Assembly: GCF_029968015.1 (NCBI RefSeq)
Contig: NZ_JASCIS010000010.1
Span: 62,001 to 126,000 of the forward strand
From: Streptomyces luteolus
Lineage (GTDB): Bacteria; Actinomycetota; Actinomycetes; Streptomycetales; Streptomycetaceae
Direction: 5' to 3'
DNA: 64,000 nucleotides
Shown here in pieces: positions 1-8,365 of the stretch. A program made the position numbers and the translations under genes. Below the pieces are notes generated by a model. It saw only the letters and a program-made list of their open reading frames with translations. It searched no databases and had not been told where the DNA came from. Position 1 is the first letter of the stretch. Every line of letters begins with the position of its first letter.

Positions 1-1098
1 GAACACGATCACGAGGGTGAGGCGGCGCCTGGACGGCTCGTAGCGCCAGATCTGCCCGTAGTGGTCGGCGGCTGAGCCCTCCGCGCTCTTGGCGTAACTG
101 GAGACGAAGTACACGGACTTGCCGCCCCAGTAGCAGCCCTCCAGCTTCTGCGCGTGCGTGATGCCCCGCGACCCGAAGTCCTGGAAGCGGATGGGGGTTT
201 CGACGGCCAGCGGGTCCGGTACGTCGACCCACTCGATGTCGTCGAAGCAGGCGCCGGTCTCCTGGATCCGGGACAGATCCGGAACGCCGGGCACGCGCAT
301 CGCCTGCAGCCTGCCGCCCGCCTGCAGCGAACCCGGACCGCCGAGCGGCTTCTCGGGCAGGAAGCGGTAGAACAGGCCGAACGGCTTCTCGAAGGCGTCC
401 TCGGTCTCGTAGACCACACCCCTGCGCGGGTCGATGGCGATCGCCTCGTGCTGGAAGCGCCCCATCGCGGTGAGCGGCACCGCGCCGCCGAGCCTGCGGG
501 TGTCGGTCGGGTCCACCTCGAAGATGAATCCGTGGTCCTTGGTGTAGCCGTTGGTGCCGGCCTTGTCCTCGGTCTCCTCGCAGGTCAGCCAGGTGCCCCA
601 GAGAGAGGGGCCGCCCGCGCAGTTGACGGCCGTGCCGGCGATGGCGACGTGCTCGCCCCTGACGTCGTTGTGCCCGTCGAGCGTGAGCGACGTACAGCCG
701 CCCTTGCCCATCGGGTCGTACGTGATGCCGTCCACGACCGGCACCGGGATCTTGGCGTCGACCCGGTTCTCGTGGTTGCGGATCAGGTGGACGCCGCCCC
801 GGCGGGCCCGGAAGGCGGCCATGCCGTCGTGGTTGCTGGGGACCTTGCCCTCGCCCGAGCGCAGCCGGTCGCCCTCGCGGGACAGGACCTTGTAGCGGAA
901 GCCCTTCGGCAGGTCGAGCAGGCCGTCGGGGTCGGGCACGAGCGGCCCGTACCCGGCCCTGCCGCGGGCGGCCGCCGTGCCGGCGAAGAGCTCCGAGAAG
1001 GCGCCGGTGAAAGCGATACCGACGCCCAACGCGCCGGTACCGGCGAGGACTTGGCGTCTCGTCGCGGAGGGTCGTGCGGACTGTCGTGTTTCGGACAT
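1..1098 (-). CDS. PhoX-family (DUF839) secreted phosphatase-like protein, 3' end cut by window
   Basis: The reading frame starts at ATG 1098 and runs off the left edge after 366 codons with no stop, so the C-terminus is missing. Near residue 14 there is a twin-arginine signal (TRRQVLAG) followed by a hydrophobic stretch and AGTAAARG, a probable cleavage region, so export by the Tat pathway is expected. The body has features of the PhoX/DUF839 beta-propeller family: PKGFRYKVLSREGD near the N-terminus, then VPSNHDGMAAF, LIRNHE, TCEETED and FGLFYRF. PhoX enzymes are calcium/iron-dependent alkaline phosphatases used in phosphate scavenging; in Streptomyces several DUF839 paralogues have no assigned substrate. 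Family assignment is firm, phosphatase activity is inferred. Confidence 0.85.
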   Translation of the reverse strand, partial: MSETRQSARPSATRRQVLAGTGALGVGIAFTGAFSELFAGTAAARGRAGYGPLVPDPDGLLDLPKGFRYKVLSREGDRLRSGEGKVPSNHDGMAAFRARRGGVHLIRNHENRVDAKIPVPVVDGITYDPMGKGGCTSLTLDGHNDVRGEHVAIAGTAVNCAGGPSLWGTWLTCEETEDKAGTNGYTKDHGFIFEVDPTDTRRLGGAVPLTAMGRFQHEAIAIDPRRGVVYETEDAFEKPFGLFYRFLPEKPLGGPGSLQAGGRLQAMRVPGVPDLSRIQETGACFDDIEWVDVPDPLAVETPIRFQDFGSRGITHAQKLEGCYWGGKSVYFVSSYAKSAEGSAADHYGQIWRYEPSRRRLTLVIVF

Positions 1099-1220
1099 AC
1101 GGGCAACTCCCTGCTGGCGGACAGGAATACGACCCGCTGTGTGTACCACGCAGCCGGAGCTCCGGGAACCACGCGCGTAGAAGCCGACACTTGTGTCGTA
1201 CGCGGTCCCGGAGCCCGTCC

Positions 1221-1302
1221 GGAGTCCTTGTGGGGCGCGTGCGGAGTCCTTGTGGGGCGCGTGCGGAGCCCGTGTGGGGCGCGCGCGGAGCCCGTGTGGG
1301 GA
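1221..1302. repeat. 22-bp tandem repeat, about 3.7 copies
   Basis: Units begin GGAGTCCTTGTGGGGCG and repeat every 22 bases at 1221, 1243, 1265 and 1287 (last copy partial). The first two copies are identical; later ones differ at a few positions. The array fills most of the gap between the PhoX-like start and the zapE stop. No coding role is visible. Confidence 0.85.
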
Positions 1303-1305
1303 GCG

Positions 1306-2421
1306 TCAGCCCTCCTGCGCGCCCGGGATCTTGCGGGAGTCGCGGGCCAGGGCCGTGAGGCGGGAGATCGCGCGGAAGTACTTCTTGCGGTACCCGCCGT
1401 TCAGCATCTCCTCGCTGAACAGCCGGTCGAAGGGGACCCCGGAGGCGAGCACCGGCACCTCGCGGTCGTAGAGCCGGTCGGCGAGGACCACGAGCCGCAG
1501 CGCCGTCGACTGGTCGGGCACCGGCGTGACCCCGGTGAGGCAGACCGCGCGGACGCCGTCGGTCAGCGCTCCGTACCGGCTCGGGTGGACCTTCGCGAGG
1601 TGCTCAAGCAGGTGCGGGAAGTCGTCCAGCGAGGCCCCGTCGGTGGCGTACGCGACCTTCGTGACCTGCTCGTCGCCGTACGGCGGCGGGGCCTCGGGCA
1701 GGCCGCGGTGGCGGTAGTCCTCGCCGTCGATGCGCAGTGCGCGGAAGTGCGCGGACAGGCCCTGGATCTCGCGCATGAAGTCGGCCGCGGCGAACCGGCC
1801 CTCGCCGAGCTTGCCGGGCAGCGTGTTGGAGGTGGCGGCGAGCGCCACGCCCGCGTCGACCAGCTTGCCGAGCAGGCTGGAGACGAGCACCGTGTCGCCC
1901 GGGTCGTCCAGCTCGAACTCGTCGATGCACAGCAGCCGGTGCCCGGAGAGGGTCTGCACGGTCTGCTGGAAGCCGAGGGCGCCGACCAGGTTGGTGAGCT
2001 CCACGAACGTGCCGAACGCCTTCAGCGCGGGCTCGGCCGGGGTGGCGTGCCACAGGGAGGCGAGCAGGTGGGTCTTGCCGACGCCGTACCCGCCGTCGAG
2101 GTAGACACCGCGCGGACCGGCCGGCTTGGCCTCGGCCTTGCGGGCGAACCAGCGGCGCTTGCCGGAACCGGTGGCGTGCGCCCCGCCGAGCGTCCCGGCG
2201 AAGCCGCTCAGCACCTCGACGGCCTCGCCCTGGCTGGGCTGCCCGGAGTCGGGGACGTACGTCTCGAAGCGGGCCGACTGGAAGCGCGGCGGCGGCACCA
2301 TCTCGGCGACCAGGCGGTCGGCGGGGACGTGCGGCTCGCGGGCGCACAGGGACAGCGGGGACGGGTCCGCTATCGGGCTCGCACCGGCTGGGACGGGGGA
2401 GGAGGCAGGGGAGGACGACAC
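1306..2421 (-). CDS. zapE: Cell division protein ZapE (AFG1-like ATPase)
   Basis: An AAA+ P-loop ATPase of the ZapE/AFG1 family, about 371 aa from GTG 2421. Walker A is GGYGVGKT near residue 110 and Walker B is LLCIDEF near 165; further family landmarks are PPRFQSARFETY near the N-terminus and the arginine-rich LRLVVLADRLYDREVPV region near the C-terminus. In E. coli ZapE destabilises FtsZ polymers in constricting cells; the role in Streptomyces is not established. The frame is open back to ATG 2460, but that codon overlaps the divergent reductase start and the extra residues look non-coding, so GTG 2421 is preferred. The 37-bp gap to the divergent gene must hold both promoters. Confidence 0.88.
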   Translation of the reverse strand: MSSSPASSPVPAGASPIADPSPLSLCAREPHVPADRLVAEMVPPPRFQSARFETYVPDSGQPSQGEAVEVLSGFAGTLGGAHATGSGKRRWFARKAEAKPAGPRGVYLDGGYGVGKTHLLASLWHATPAEPALKAFGTFVELTNLVGALGFQQTVQTLSGHRLLCIDEFELDDPGDTVLVSSLLGKLVDAGVALAATSNTLPGKLGEGRFAAADFMREIQGLSAHFRALRIDGEDYRHRGLPEAPPPYGDEQVTKVAYATDGASLDDFPHLLEHLAKVHPSRYGALTDGVRAVCLTGVTPVPDQSTALRLVVLADRLYDREVPVLASGVPFDRLFSEEMLNGGYRKKYFRAISRLTALARDSRKIPGAQEG

Positions 2422-2458
2422 AACTCTTAACTCTAAAGGCCGTGCGAGACTGCGGGAC

Positions 2459-3376
2459 ATGCGCAGCCTGTTCCCTGTGACCGACCAGACACCGGCAAGG
2501 GGCCCCGAGGGCCGCGGGCGTGCCGCCCCCGCCGACGACCGAGCGCCTGGCCGTGGCGACGACCGAGCGCCTGGCCGTGGCGGCGACCGAGCGCCTGACC
2601 GTGGCGACGACCGAGCACATGGCCGTGGCGGCGAACCAGCGCCCGCCCCCGCCGACGACCGCGAGTGGAGTCTCGACGAGCTCGCCGACCGGTACGCCTA
2701 CCCCGAGACCGACCGCCCCGTGCTGCGGGCCAACATGGTCTCCACGCTCGACGGCGCCGCCATGCACGACGGCCGCTCGCAGCCCATCTCCTGCCCCACC
2801 GACATGCGGATCTTCGGCACGCTGAGGGGGCTCGCGGACGCGGTGGTGGTGGGCGCGGAAACGGTACGCCAGGAGGGGTACCGGCCCGCCCGCGCGCGGG
2901 ACGCCTTCGCCGAGCGGCGGGCGGCCGCCGGGCAGGGGCCCGCCCCGGCGATCGCGGTGATCAGCGCGAGCCTCGACCTGGACTTCTCGCTTCCGCTCTT
3001 CACCGAGCCCCTCGTGCCGACGCTGCTGCTGACCGGAGCCGCCGCCTCCGCCGAGCGCAGGGCCGCCGCCGAGAAGGCGGGCGCCCGCGTCCTGATCGCC
3101 GGGGAGGGCCGGACCGTGGAGCCCGGGCAGGTGGTCGACGTACTGGCCGAGCAGGGGCTGAAGCGGCTGCTCACCGAGGGCGGTCCGACGCTGCTCGGCC
3201 AGTTTGTGGCCGCCGACGTACTGGACGAGCTCTGCCTCACCGTGTCGCCGATGCTCGCGGCCGGTGATGCCCGACGGATCGCCGGGGGACCGCGGATGAC
3301 CTTGCCTGAACGGTTCTCGCTCGCCTCGGTGCTGGAAGAGGACGGGTTCTTGTTCACCCGTTACCGCAGGCCCTGA
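2459..3376 (+). CDS. Pyrimidine reductase family protein (RibD C-terminal domain)
   Basis: 305 aa from ATG 2459. Residues from about 75 onward match the RibD C-terminal reductase fold: RANMVSTLDGA, a glycine-rich DAVVVGAETVRQ segment, and LLTEGGPTLLGQF near the C-terminus. The deaminase half of RibD is absent, so this is a stand-alone NADPH-dependent reductase-like protein; the natural substrate (riboflavin pathway pyrimidine or other) cannot be read from sequence. The N-terminal 60 residues are a low-complexity linker made by a 24-bp in-frame tandem repeat (DDRAPGRG units). Divergent from zapE, and followed by a separate gene after 176 bases. Confidence 0.85.
   Translation: MRSLFPVTDQTPARGPEGRGRAAPADDRAPGRGDDRAPGRGGDRAPDRGDDRAHGRGGEPAPAPADDREWSLDELADRYAYPETDRPVLRANMVSTLDGAAMHDGRSQPISCPTDMRIFGTLRGLADAVVVGAETVRQEGYRPARARDAFAERRAAAGQGPAPAIAVISASLDLDFSLPLFTEPLVPTLLLTGAAASAERRAAAEKAGARVLIAGEGRTVEPGQVVDVLAEQGLKRLLTEGGPTLLGQFVAADVLDELCLTVSPMLAAGDARRIAGGPRMTLPERFSLASVLEEDGFLFTRYRRP
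2533..2628 (+). repeat. 24-bp in-frame tandem repeat, four copies
   Basis: Units beginning CGACGACCGAGCGCCTGG repeat at 2533, 2557, 2581 and 2605; the first two are identical. They encode (D/G)DRAPGRG-type octapeptides in the N-terminal linker of the reductase. Confidence 0.9.
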
Positions 3377-3552
3377 CATTCGGCGGAATTAGTCGTTCCG
3401 TTTCGCTTCCGCTGGGCACACTGAGACATGCGGCTGTCGTGTCGGCGGGGAACACGTTCCCCGCGGGTACCCGGCCAGGATGTCGGTCAGGATGTCGGTC
3501 AGGATGGATTCCGCAGGGGCCCCAGGCCCCCGTATGGAGAAGGGCGCCCGCC

Positions 3553-4023
3553 GTGTCGTTCACGAGCGTTTTGATGATCGAGAAGTCCCTGTCGTCCGTG
3601 GACGTGGAGTTCGTCACCTCGTTGCACGGCGACGAGGCGGTCTCCTTCGTCGTCCTCATGCAGCCCCGCGGCGACCAGGACCGCCTCCTTCGCGCCCTCG
3701 ACGACGTCGCCCTCGGCGAGCTGGAGGACGCCGTCCACGAGGGCGACGAACCTGAGGGCGAGGACGCCACCGGACCCGCCCGCCTCGGCCTCGAACACTC
3801 CCTCAAGTCGCTGCGCGACGCGGGCTGCGAGGCGATCGGCCAGCTCGTCGAGGACCACCCGATGAGTGTCCTGAAGAGCGTCGCCGAGGAGACCCACGCA
3901 GACGAGGTCATCGTCCTCACCGCGCCGCACTACGTCGAGGAGTTCTTCCACCGGGACTGGGCCTCCCGCGCCCGCCACAAGGTCGGCGTCCCGGTGCTCA
4001 AGCTCTACGCGCACAGCGAGTAG
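3553..4023 (+). CDS. Conserved actinobacterial protein of unknown function upstream of murC
   Basis: 156 aa from GTG 3553, preceded by GGAGAAGGG about ten bases upstream. The protein is acidic, with an alternating beta/alpha pattern (VEFVTSLHGDEAVSFVVLMQ, HADEVIVLTAPHYVEEFF, GVPVLKLYAHSE) that resembles a universal-stress-protein-like fold. I recall orthologues being labelled indole-3-glycerol phosphate synthase in some Streptomyces genomes, but none of the TrpC catalytic motifs is present, so that label looks wrong. Position directly upstream of murC on the same strand suggests co-transcription. No function can be assigned. Confidence 0.75.
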   Translation: MSFTSVLMIEKSLSSVDVEFVTSLHGDEAVSFVVLMQPRGDQDRLLRALDDVALGELEDAVHEGDEPEGEDATGPARLGLEHSLKSLRDAGCEAIGQLVEDHPMSVLKSVAEETHADEVIVLTAPHYVEEFFHRDWASRARHKVGVPVLKLYAHSE

Positions 4024-4160
4024 GGCCCCGGGCGGTGCCGCGTACGCGGTTGCGTACGGCCCGACTACGCTGGGCCTGCCCCCGACCCGGCGCGGGGGCG
4101 CGGCACCGGGACACCGGCGGCCGACCCCCCCCGGACAGCCAGCCCGCCCAGGAGACGTAC

Positions 4161-5564
4161 ATGACCCCCGGCCTGCCCCCCGCCATGGACCGACCGCACT
4201 TCATCGGCATCGGCGGCGCCGGAATGTCGGGCATCGCGAAGATCCTCGCCCAGCGCGGCGCGAAGGTCGCGGGCAGCGACGCGCGCGAGTCCGCCACCGC
4301 CGAGGCGCTGCGCGAGCGCGGCGCGACGGTGCACATCGGCCACGACGCCGCCCACCTCGCCGCGGACGCCTCCGCCGTCGTCGTCTCCTCCGCGATCCGT
4401 GAGGACAACCCGGAGCTGGTGGCGGCGGGCGAGCGCGGCATCCCGGTCGTGCACCGCTCGGACGCCCTCGCCTCCCTGATGACCGGCCTGCGCCCCATCG
4501 CGGTCGCGGGCACGCACGGCAAGACCACCACGACCTCGATGCTCGCGGTGTCGCTGTCCGCCCTCGGCCTCGACCCCTCGTACGCCATCGGCGGCGACCT
4601 GGACGCGCCCGGCTCCAACGCCCACCACGGCGAGGGCGAGATCTTCGTCGCCGAGGCCGATGAATCGGACCGCAGCTTCCACAAGTACGCGCCCGAGGTC
4701 GCCATCGTCCTCAACGTCGAGCTGGACCACCACGCCAACTACGCGTCCATGGACGAGATCTACGAGTCCTTCGAGACCTTCGCCGACAAGATCGTCCCCG
4801 GCGGCACCCTGGTCATCGCCGCCGACCAGTCCGGCGCCGCCGAACTCACCCGCCGCGTCAGCGAGCGCTCCGACGTCCAGATCGTCACGTACGGCGAATC
4901 CGAGGGCGCCGACGTCCGCGTCCAGAAGGTCACTCCGCGCGGGCTGACCAGCGAAGTGACCGTCCTGCTCGGCGGCAAGCTGCTCACCTTCACCGTCTCG
5001 GTCCCCGGGCGGCACTACGCGCACAACGCCGTCGCCGCCCTCGCCGCCGGAGTCGCCCTCGGCATCCCGGCCCACAACCTCGCCTCGGCCCTCGGCAAGT
5101 ACACCGGCGTCAAGCGCCGCCTCCAGCTCAAGGGCGAGGCTTCCGGCGTTCAGGTCATCGACTCGTACGCGCACCACCCGACCGAGATGAACGCCGACCT
5201 GGAGGCGATCCGCGGCGCGGTCGGGGACTCCCGGCTCCTGGTGGTCTTCCAGCCGCACCTCTTCTCCCGCACCCAGGAGCTGGGCGTCGAGATGGGCCAG
5301 GCGCTGGCGCTCGCCGACGCGTCCGTGGTCCTGGACATCTACCCGGCCCGCGAGGACCCGATCCCCGGCATCACCAGCGCACTCATCATCGACGCGGCCC
5401 GCACGGCAGGCGCGGACGTCACCCCCGAGCACGCCAAGGACGCCGTCCCCGAGGTGATCGCGGGAATGGCACGGCCCGGCGATCTCGTTCTCACCATGGG
5501 AGCGGGCGATGTGACGGACCTCGGCCCGAAGATCCTGGACCGCCTGTCGGCCGTGTCGAACTGA
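4161..5564 (+). CDS. murC: UDP-N-acetylmuramate--L-alanine ligase
   Basis: 467 aa cytoplasmic Mur ligase that adds L-alanine to UDP-MurNAc in peptidoglycan precursor synthesis. The N-terminal Rossmann-like domain starts HFIGIGGAGMSGIA; the ATP loop is GTHGKTTTT near residue 118; the central domain has EADESD and NVELDHHANY; the C-terminal domain has DSYAHHPTE and FQPHLFSRT. ATG 4161 is preceded by AGGAGA six bases upstream and gives the usual family length; ATG 4185 is an alternative. The gene stands outside a dcw cluster and is followed by msrB. Confidence 0.97.
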   Translation: MTPGLPPAMDRPHFIGIGGAGMSGIAKILAQRGAKVAGSDARESATAEALRERGATVHIGHDAAHLAADASAVVVSSAIREDNPELVAAGERGIPVVHRSDALASLMTGLRPIAVAGTHGKTTTTSMLAVSLSALGLDPSYAIGGDLDAPGSNAHHGEGEIFVAEADESDRSFHKYAPEVAIVLNVELDHHANYASMDEIYESFETFADKIVPGGTLVIAADQSGAAELTRRVSERSDVQIVTYGESEGADVRVQKVTPRGLTSEVTVLLGGKLLTFTVSVPGRHYAHNAVAALAAGVALGIPAHNLASALGKYTGVKRRLQLKGEASGVQVIDSYAHHPTEMNADLEAIRGAVGDSRLLVVFQPHLFSRTQELGVEMGQALALADASVVLDIYPAREDPIPGITSALIIDAARTAGADVTPEHAKDAVPEVIAGMARPGDLVLTMGAGDVTDLGPKILDRLSAVSN

Positions 5565-5587
5565 ACCGGACCGAGCCGCACTGATCG

Positions 5588-5623
5588 CACCGACCGCACC
5601 GACCGCACCGACCGCACCGATCG
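5588..5623 (+). repeat. 9-bp tandem repeat between murC and msrB
   Basis: CACCGACCG units repeat about four times in the 79-base gap between murC and msrB, just ahead of the msrB ribosome binding site (GAGGGGA). No hairpin or promoter is obvious. Confidence 0.75.
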
Positions 5624-5643
5624 AACTGAGGGGACGCGCAACC

Positions 5644-6051
5644 ATGTTGTACGACGTCGAAAAGCCGGACGAGCAGTGGCGCGAGGAGCTGAGCCCCGCG
5701 GAGTACGCGGTCCTGCGCCAGGCCGGCACGGAGCCCGCGTTCACCGGTGAGTACACCGACACCAAGACCAAGGGCGTCTACTCCTGCCGTGCCTGCGGCG
5801 CGGAGCTGTTCACCTCCGAGACCAAGTTCGCGTCCCACTGCGGCTGGCCGTCCTTCTACGACCCGAAGCAGTCGGACGCCGTCGAACTGATCGAGGACCG
5901 CTCCCACGGCATGGTCCGCACGGAGGTCCGCTGCTCCCGCTGCGGCTCCCACCTGGGGCACGTCTTCGAGGGCGAGGGTTATCCGACGCCCACCGATCAG
6001 CGGTACTGCATCAACTCGATCTCGTTGCGGCTCGACGCGGACGGGGAGTAG
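5644..6051 (+). CDS. msrB: Peptide-methionine (R)-S-oxide reductase
   Basis: 135 aa enzyme repairing methionine-R-sulfoxide in proteins. The zinc site is visible as two CxxC pairs (CRAC near residue 48 and CSRC near residue 98), the conserved core is HCGWPSFYDP, and the catalytic cysteine is in RYCINS near the C-terminus. Length and motifs are those of the stand-alone MsrB family. ATG 5644 follows GAGGGGACGCG. It lies 79 bases after murC and ends in front of a strong hairpin shared with the convergent adhesin gene. Confidence 0.96.
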   Translation: MLYDVEKPDEQWREELSPAEYAVLRQAGTEPAFTGEYTDTKTKGVYSCRACGAELFTSETKFASHCGWPSFYDPKQSDAVELIEDRSHGMVRTEVRCSRCGSHLGHVFEGEGYPTPTDQRYCINSISLRLDADGE

Positions 6052-6102
6052 TTCCCCCCGTCCCTCCCCGTCCCTCCCCGTCGGCTCCGGTCGTACGACA
6101 AG

Positions 6103-6138
6103 GGCGGTGGGCACGACCTTCCGATCGTGCCCACCGCC
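6103..6138. terminator. Bidirectional terminator hairpin
   Basis: A perfect 14-bp stem (GGCGGTGGGCACGA paired with its complement at 6125-6138) with an 8-base loop lies between the convergent msrB and adhesin genes. No long U tract follows, as is common in Streptomyces. Confidence 0.8.
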
Positions 6139-6173
6139 GTTGTTCCAGCACGTTGTTCCAGCCGTATCAGGAC

Positions 6174-8051
6174 CTACTTCCCGTCCTTGCCCGGCTCCCC
6201 GCGCTTGTTGCTGAGGCGTACGGTGACGCCCTCGTCGGCGTTGTCCGCGGGGACCTCGTGCGGGCCGCTCACCCGGTCGTCGGGCAGGACGTAGCCCTCG
6301 GGGACGTCCGTCTCCTGCAGGTAGTACTCGCCCGGCGGCAGCTCGTCGAAGTCGCAGCGGCCGCGTGAGTCCGTGGTGCAGCCGTTGCCGATCCGGGTGT
6401 CCCGGCGGGCGCCCGAACTCTGCAGCCCCGCCTGCCCGTTGCTCTCCCGCCACAGCTGGAACACGGCACCACCCAACGGCTCACCGTCGCTTTCGTCGGT
6501 CTTGACGACGTACAGCGCACCTTCCGGGTCGGGCACCTCCTCCGGGGTGTTGGTGGCGGTTACGGTGACGCCTTGGGTGGCGTTGGTCTCGGTGAGTTCG
6601 AGGGGGCCGAAGACGGCGGGGTCGGGGAGTTCGTAGCCTTCGGGGGCTTGGGTTTCGCGCCAGTAGTAGGTGCCGGTGGGGACGGTGCGGCGGCAGGTGC
6701 CAGTGGTGTTGGTGGTGCAGGTGTTGCCGATTTGGGTGTCGGGGTTGTTGCCGGTGGTCTGGAGGCCTTCGGTGTCGTTGGTCTCCTGCCAGAGTTCGAA
6801 TTCGGCGCCGGGGAGGGGGTTTCCGGTCTCCTCGTCGGTCTTGACGACCTCGACCCCGCCCATCTCCAACGGGCTGCGGCAGTCCGGCAGGTCGCCCTCG
6901 AACGGATAGTTGTGGAACTCCTGGCCGCTGCCCCCACCCGTGCCGGAGGTGTGGGTGAGCGAACCCGTGGTGAAGAAGCGGCCGTTCATCCCGATCACGC
7001 TGACCGTCGACGTGGACGCCTGGTTGCCGATCAGGAAGCTGCCCTGCAGCTGGCCGGAGCCCGCGACGTTCACGGTGGTCGCGTCCGGGAAGTTCCACAG
7101 CAGTCGGTTGCGCAGCTGGTTGAGCGGGTGGTCGTCGTCGAGGCTGCCGCCGTACGTGCTGAGGGTGCGGCTGTCGCCGAGGACGTTGACCAGGACCGTC
7201 GCGCCCTCGGGGATGCCCTCGAAGACGATGTCCTGGTCCCCTCCGGAGGCGGACGTCATGTCGAAGTCGACGTTGAACACCTGAAGCGAGGACGTGCCGT
7301 CGCCGGTGAAGCGGGTCTCGTAGCTGCTGTTGACGGCCGTTCCGGTGGCTGTACGGGCGCTCGTGCCGCCCTCCGGGTGCGCGTAGCACTGGCTGGCCTC
7401 GGTGAGATCGTCACGCAGCCCGATGTACGGGGTCGCCGCGGCGTCGTCCTGCTCCAGTTCCGAGTCGATGGTGCCGCTCGTGGAGCCCGCGTACCGGGTC
7501 ACGCCACCCTCGGCGAGCAGGCGTTCGCCGTCGGCCACGCTGACGTCGCCGCCCGTCGTCAGCCAGTCGGCACCCACGGGCGGGGCCACGCGTGAGCCGA
7601 CGCCCGCCTCGCCGACGTTGTAGACGCTGCTGCCCCCCGGCGCCTTGTCCTGGTCGAAGTCGCCGAGCGTGACGACCCGGCCCTCGGCCTCCGCCGCGCT
7701 GCCGCGCACCAGGAAGTCGTCGCCGACGTAGATGTTGATGGCGTTGTCGCGGTACTCGATGGCGTCGTTGTTGACCGGCGGGTACGTGTCCGGACACTCG
7801 CCCGGCACGCATGGCCCGAGCCCGCTGGGCAGCGGGGCCGCGAGGGCGGACGCGCGCTGCGCGGTGGGCTTGGCGGACCTGCCGTCCTGGGCGGACCTGC
7901 CGTCCTGGGCGGACTTGGCGTGCGCCGCCGTCGCCGTCAGCGGCGCGCATGCCAGAGCGAGGGCGCCACACGTGGCGGCCGTGGACCGGGCGGACAGTCG
8001 CAGTCGGGATCTGCCCGGCAGCGCTTCCTTGGGGCGTGAAAGTGACCACAT
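6174..8051 (-). CDS. Secreted choice-of-anchor-A / SpaA-type adhesin without a sorting signal
   Basis: 625 aa. An N-terminal basic and hydrophobic segment (LSARSTAATCGALALACAP to about residue 45, ending ATAAHA) looks like a Sec signal peptide. Residues about 85-395 carry a beta-rich domain of the choice-of-anchor A type (VGDDFLVRGSAAEAEGRVV, SFLIGNQASTSTVSV, TGSLTHTSGTGGG). Two SpaA/Cna-B-like beta-sandwich domains follow (each with VVKTDE near its start and a GxY...ETxxPEGY block), at about 400-510 and 514-620. The protein stops at EPGKDGK: there is no LPxTG motif, hydrophobic segment or basic tail, so sortase anchoring is not expected. No strong ribosome site is visible at ATG 8051. The first SpaA domain has codon use unlike the rest. 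Confidence 0.8.
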   Translation of the reverse strand: MWSLSRPKEALPGRSRLRLSARSTAATCGALALACAPLTATAAHAKSAQDGRSAQDGRSAKPTAQRASALAAPLPSGLGPCVPGECPDTYPPVNNDAIEYRDNAINIYVGDDFLVRGSAAEAEGRVVTLGDFDQDKAPGGSSVYNVGEAGVGSRVAPPVGADWLTTGGDVSVADGERLLAEGGVTRYAGSTSGTIDSELEQDDAAATPYIGLRDDLTEASQCYAHPEGGTSARTATGTAVNSSYETRFTGDGTSSLQVFNVDFDMTSASGGDQDIVFEGIPEGATVLVNVLGDSRTLSTYGGSLDDDHPLNQLRNRLLWNFPDATTVNVAGSGQLQGSFLIGNQASTSTVSVIGMNGRFFTTGSLTHTSGTGGGSGQEFHNYPFEGDLPDCRSPLEMGGVEVVKTDEETGNPLPGAEFELWQETNDTEGLQTTGNNPDTQIGNTCTTNTTGTCRRTVPTGTYYWRETQAPEGYELPDPAVFGPLELTETNATQGVTVTATNTPEEVPDPEGALYVVKTDESDGEPLGGAVFQLWRESNGQAGLQSSGARRDTRIGNGCTTDSRGRCDFDELPPGEYYLQETDVPEGYVLPDDRVSGPHEVPADNADEGVTVRLSNKRGEPGKDGK

Positions 8052-8161
8052 ACCGCAAAGGGGATATCTCGGGCGGGTGGATCCTCAGGTTATCGGCCAG
8101 GCGGCGCGCCACCGCCACCGGAAGCGGTGAGAGCCGAGGGACCGGATGGCGGGGCGGAGCC

Positions 8162-8257
8162 GGGGGACCGGATGCGGGCGGAGTCGGGGGACCGGATGCG
8201 GGCGGAGTCGGGGGACCGGATGCGGGCGGAGTCGGGGGACCGGATGCGGGCGGAGTC
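8162..8257. repeat. 24-bp tandem repeat, four perfect copies plus degenerate flanks
   Basis: Identical units starting GGGGGACCGGATGCGGGCGG occur at 8162, 8186, 8210 and 8234; weaker copies flank them (8138-8161 and 8258 to about 8320). The array fills the 314-bp gap between the adhesin start and the methyltransferase stop, both on the minus strand, so it lies upstream of the adhesin gene. Confidence 0.9.
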
Positions 8258-8365
8258 GGGGACCTGAAGCGGGGCCGGAGTCGGGGACCGGATACGTTGC
8301 GGAGCCGGGGACGGATGGGGGGAGCCTGACCCGTAGGCGCGGGACCTTCTCCGCCGCGCAGCGCG

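Noticed and set aside
154..2430. A 758-codon open frame on the plus strand
   Set aside because: It runs antisense through the PhoX-like gene and zapE, has no recognisable domain and reflects the high G+C content; the minus-strand proteins have clear motifs.
3553..4023. Indole-3-glycerol phosphate synthase
   Set aside because: I recall this label being used for orthologues, but the protein is too short for a TIM barrel and lacks TrpC motifs.
8162..8257. Possible CRISPR array
   Set aside because: The 24-bp units abut directly with no spacers, so this is a tandem repeat.
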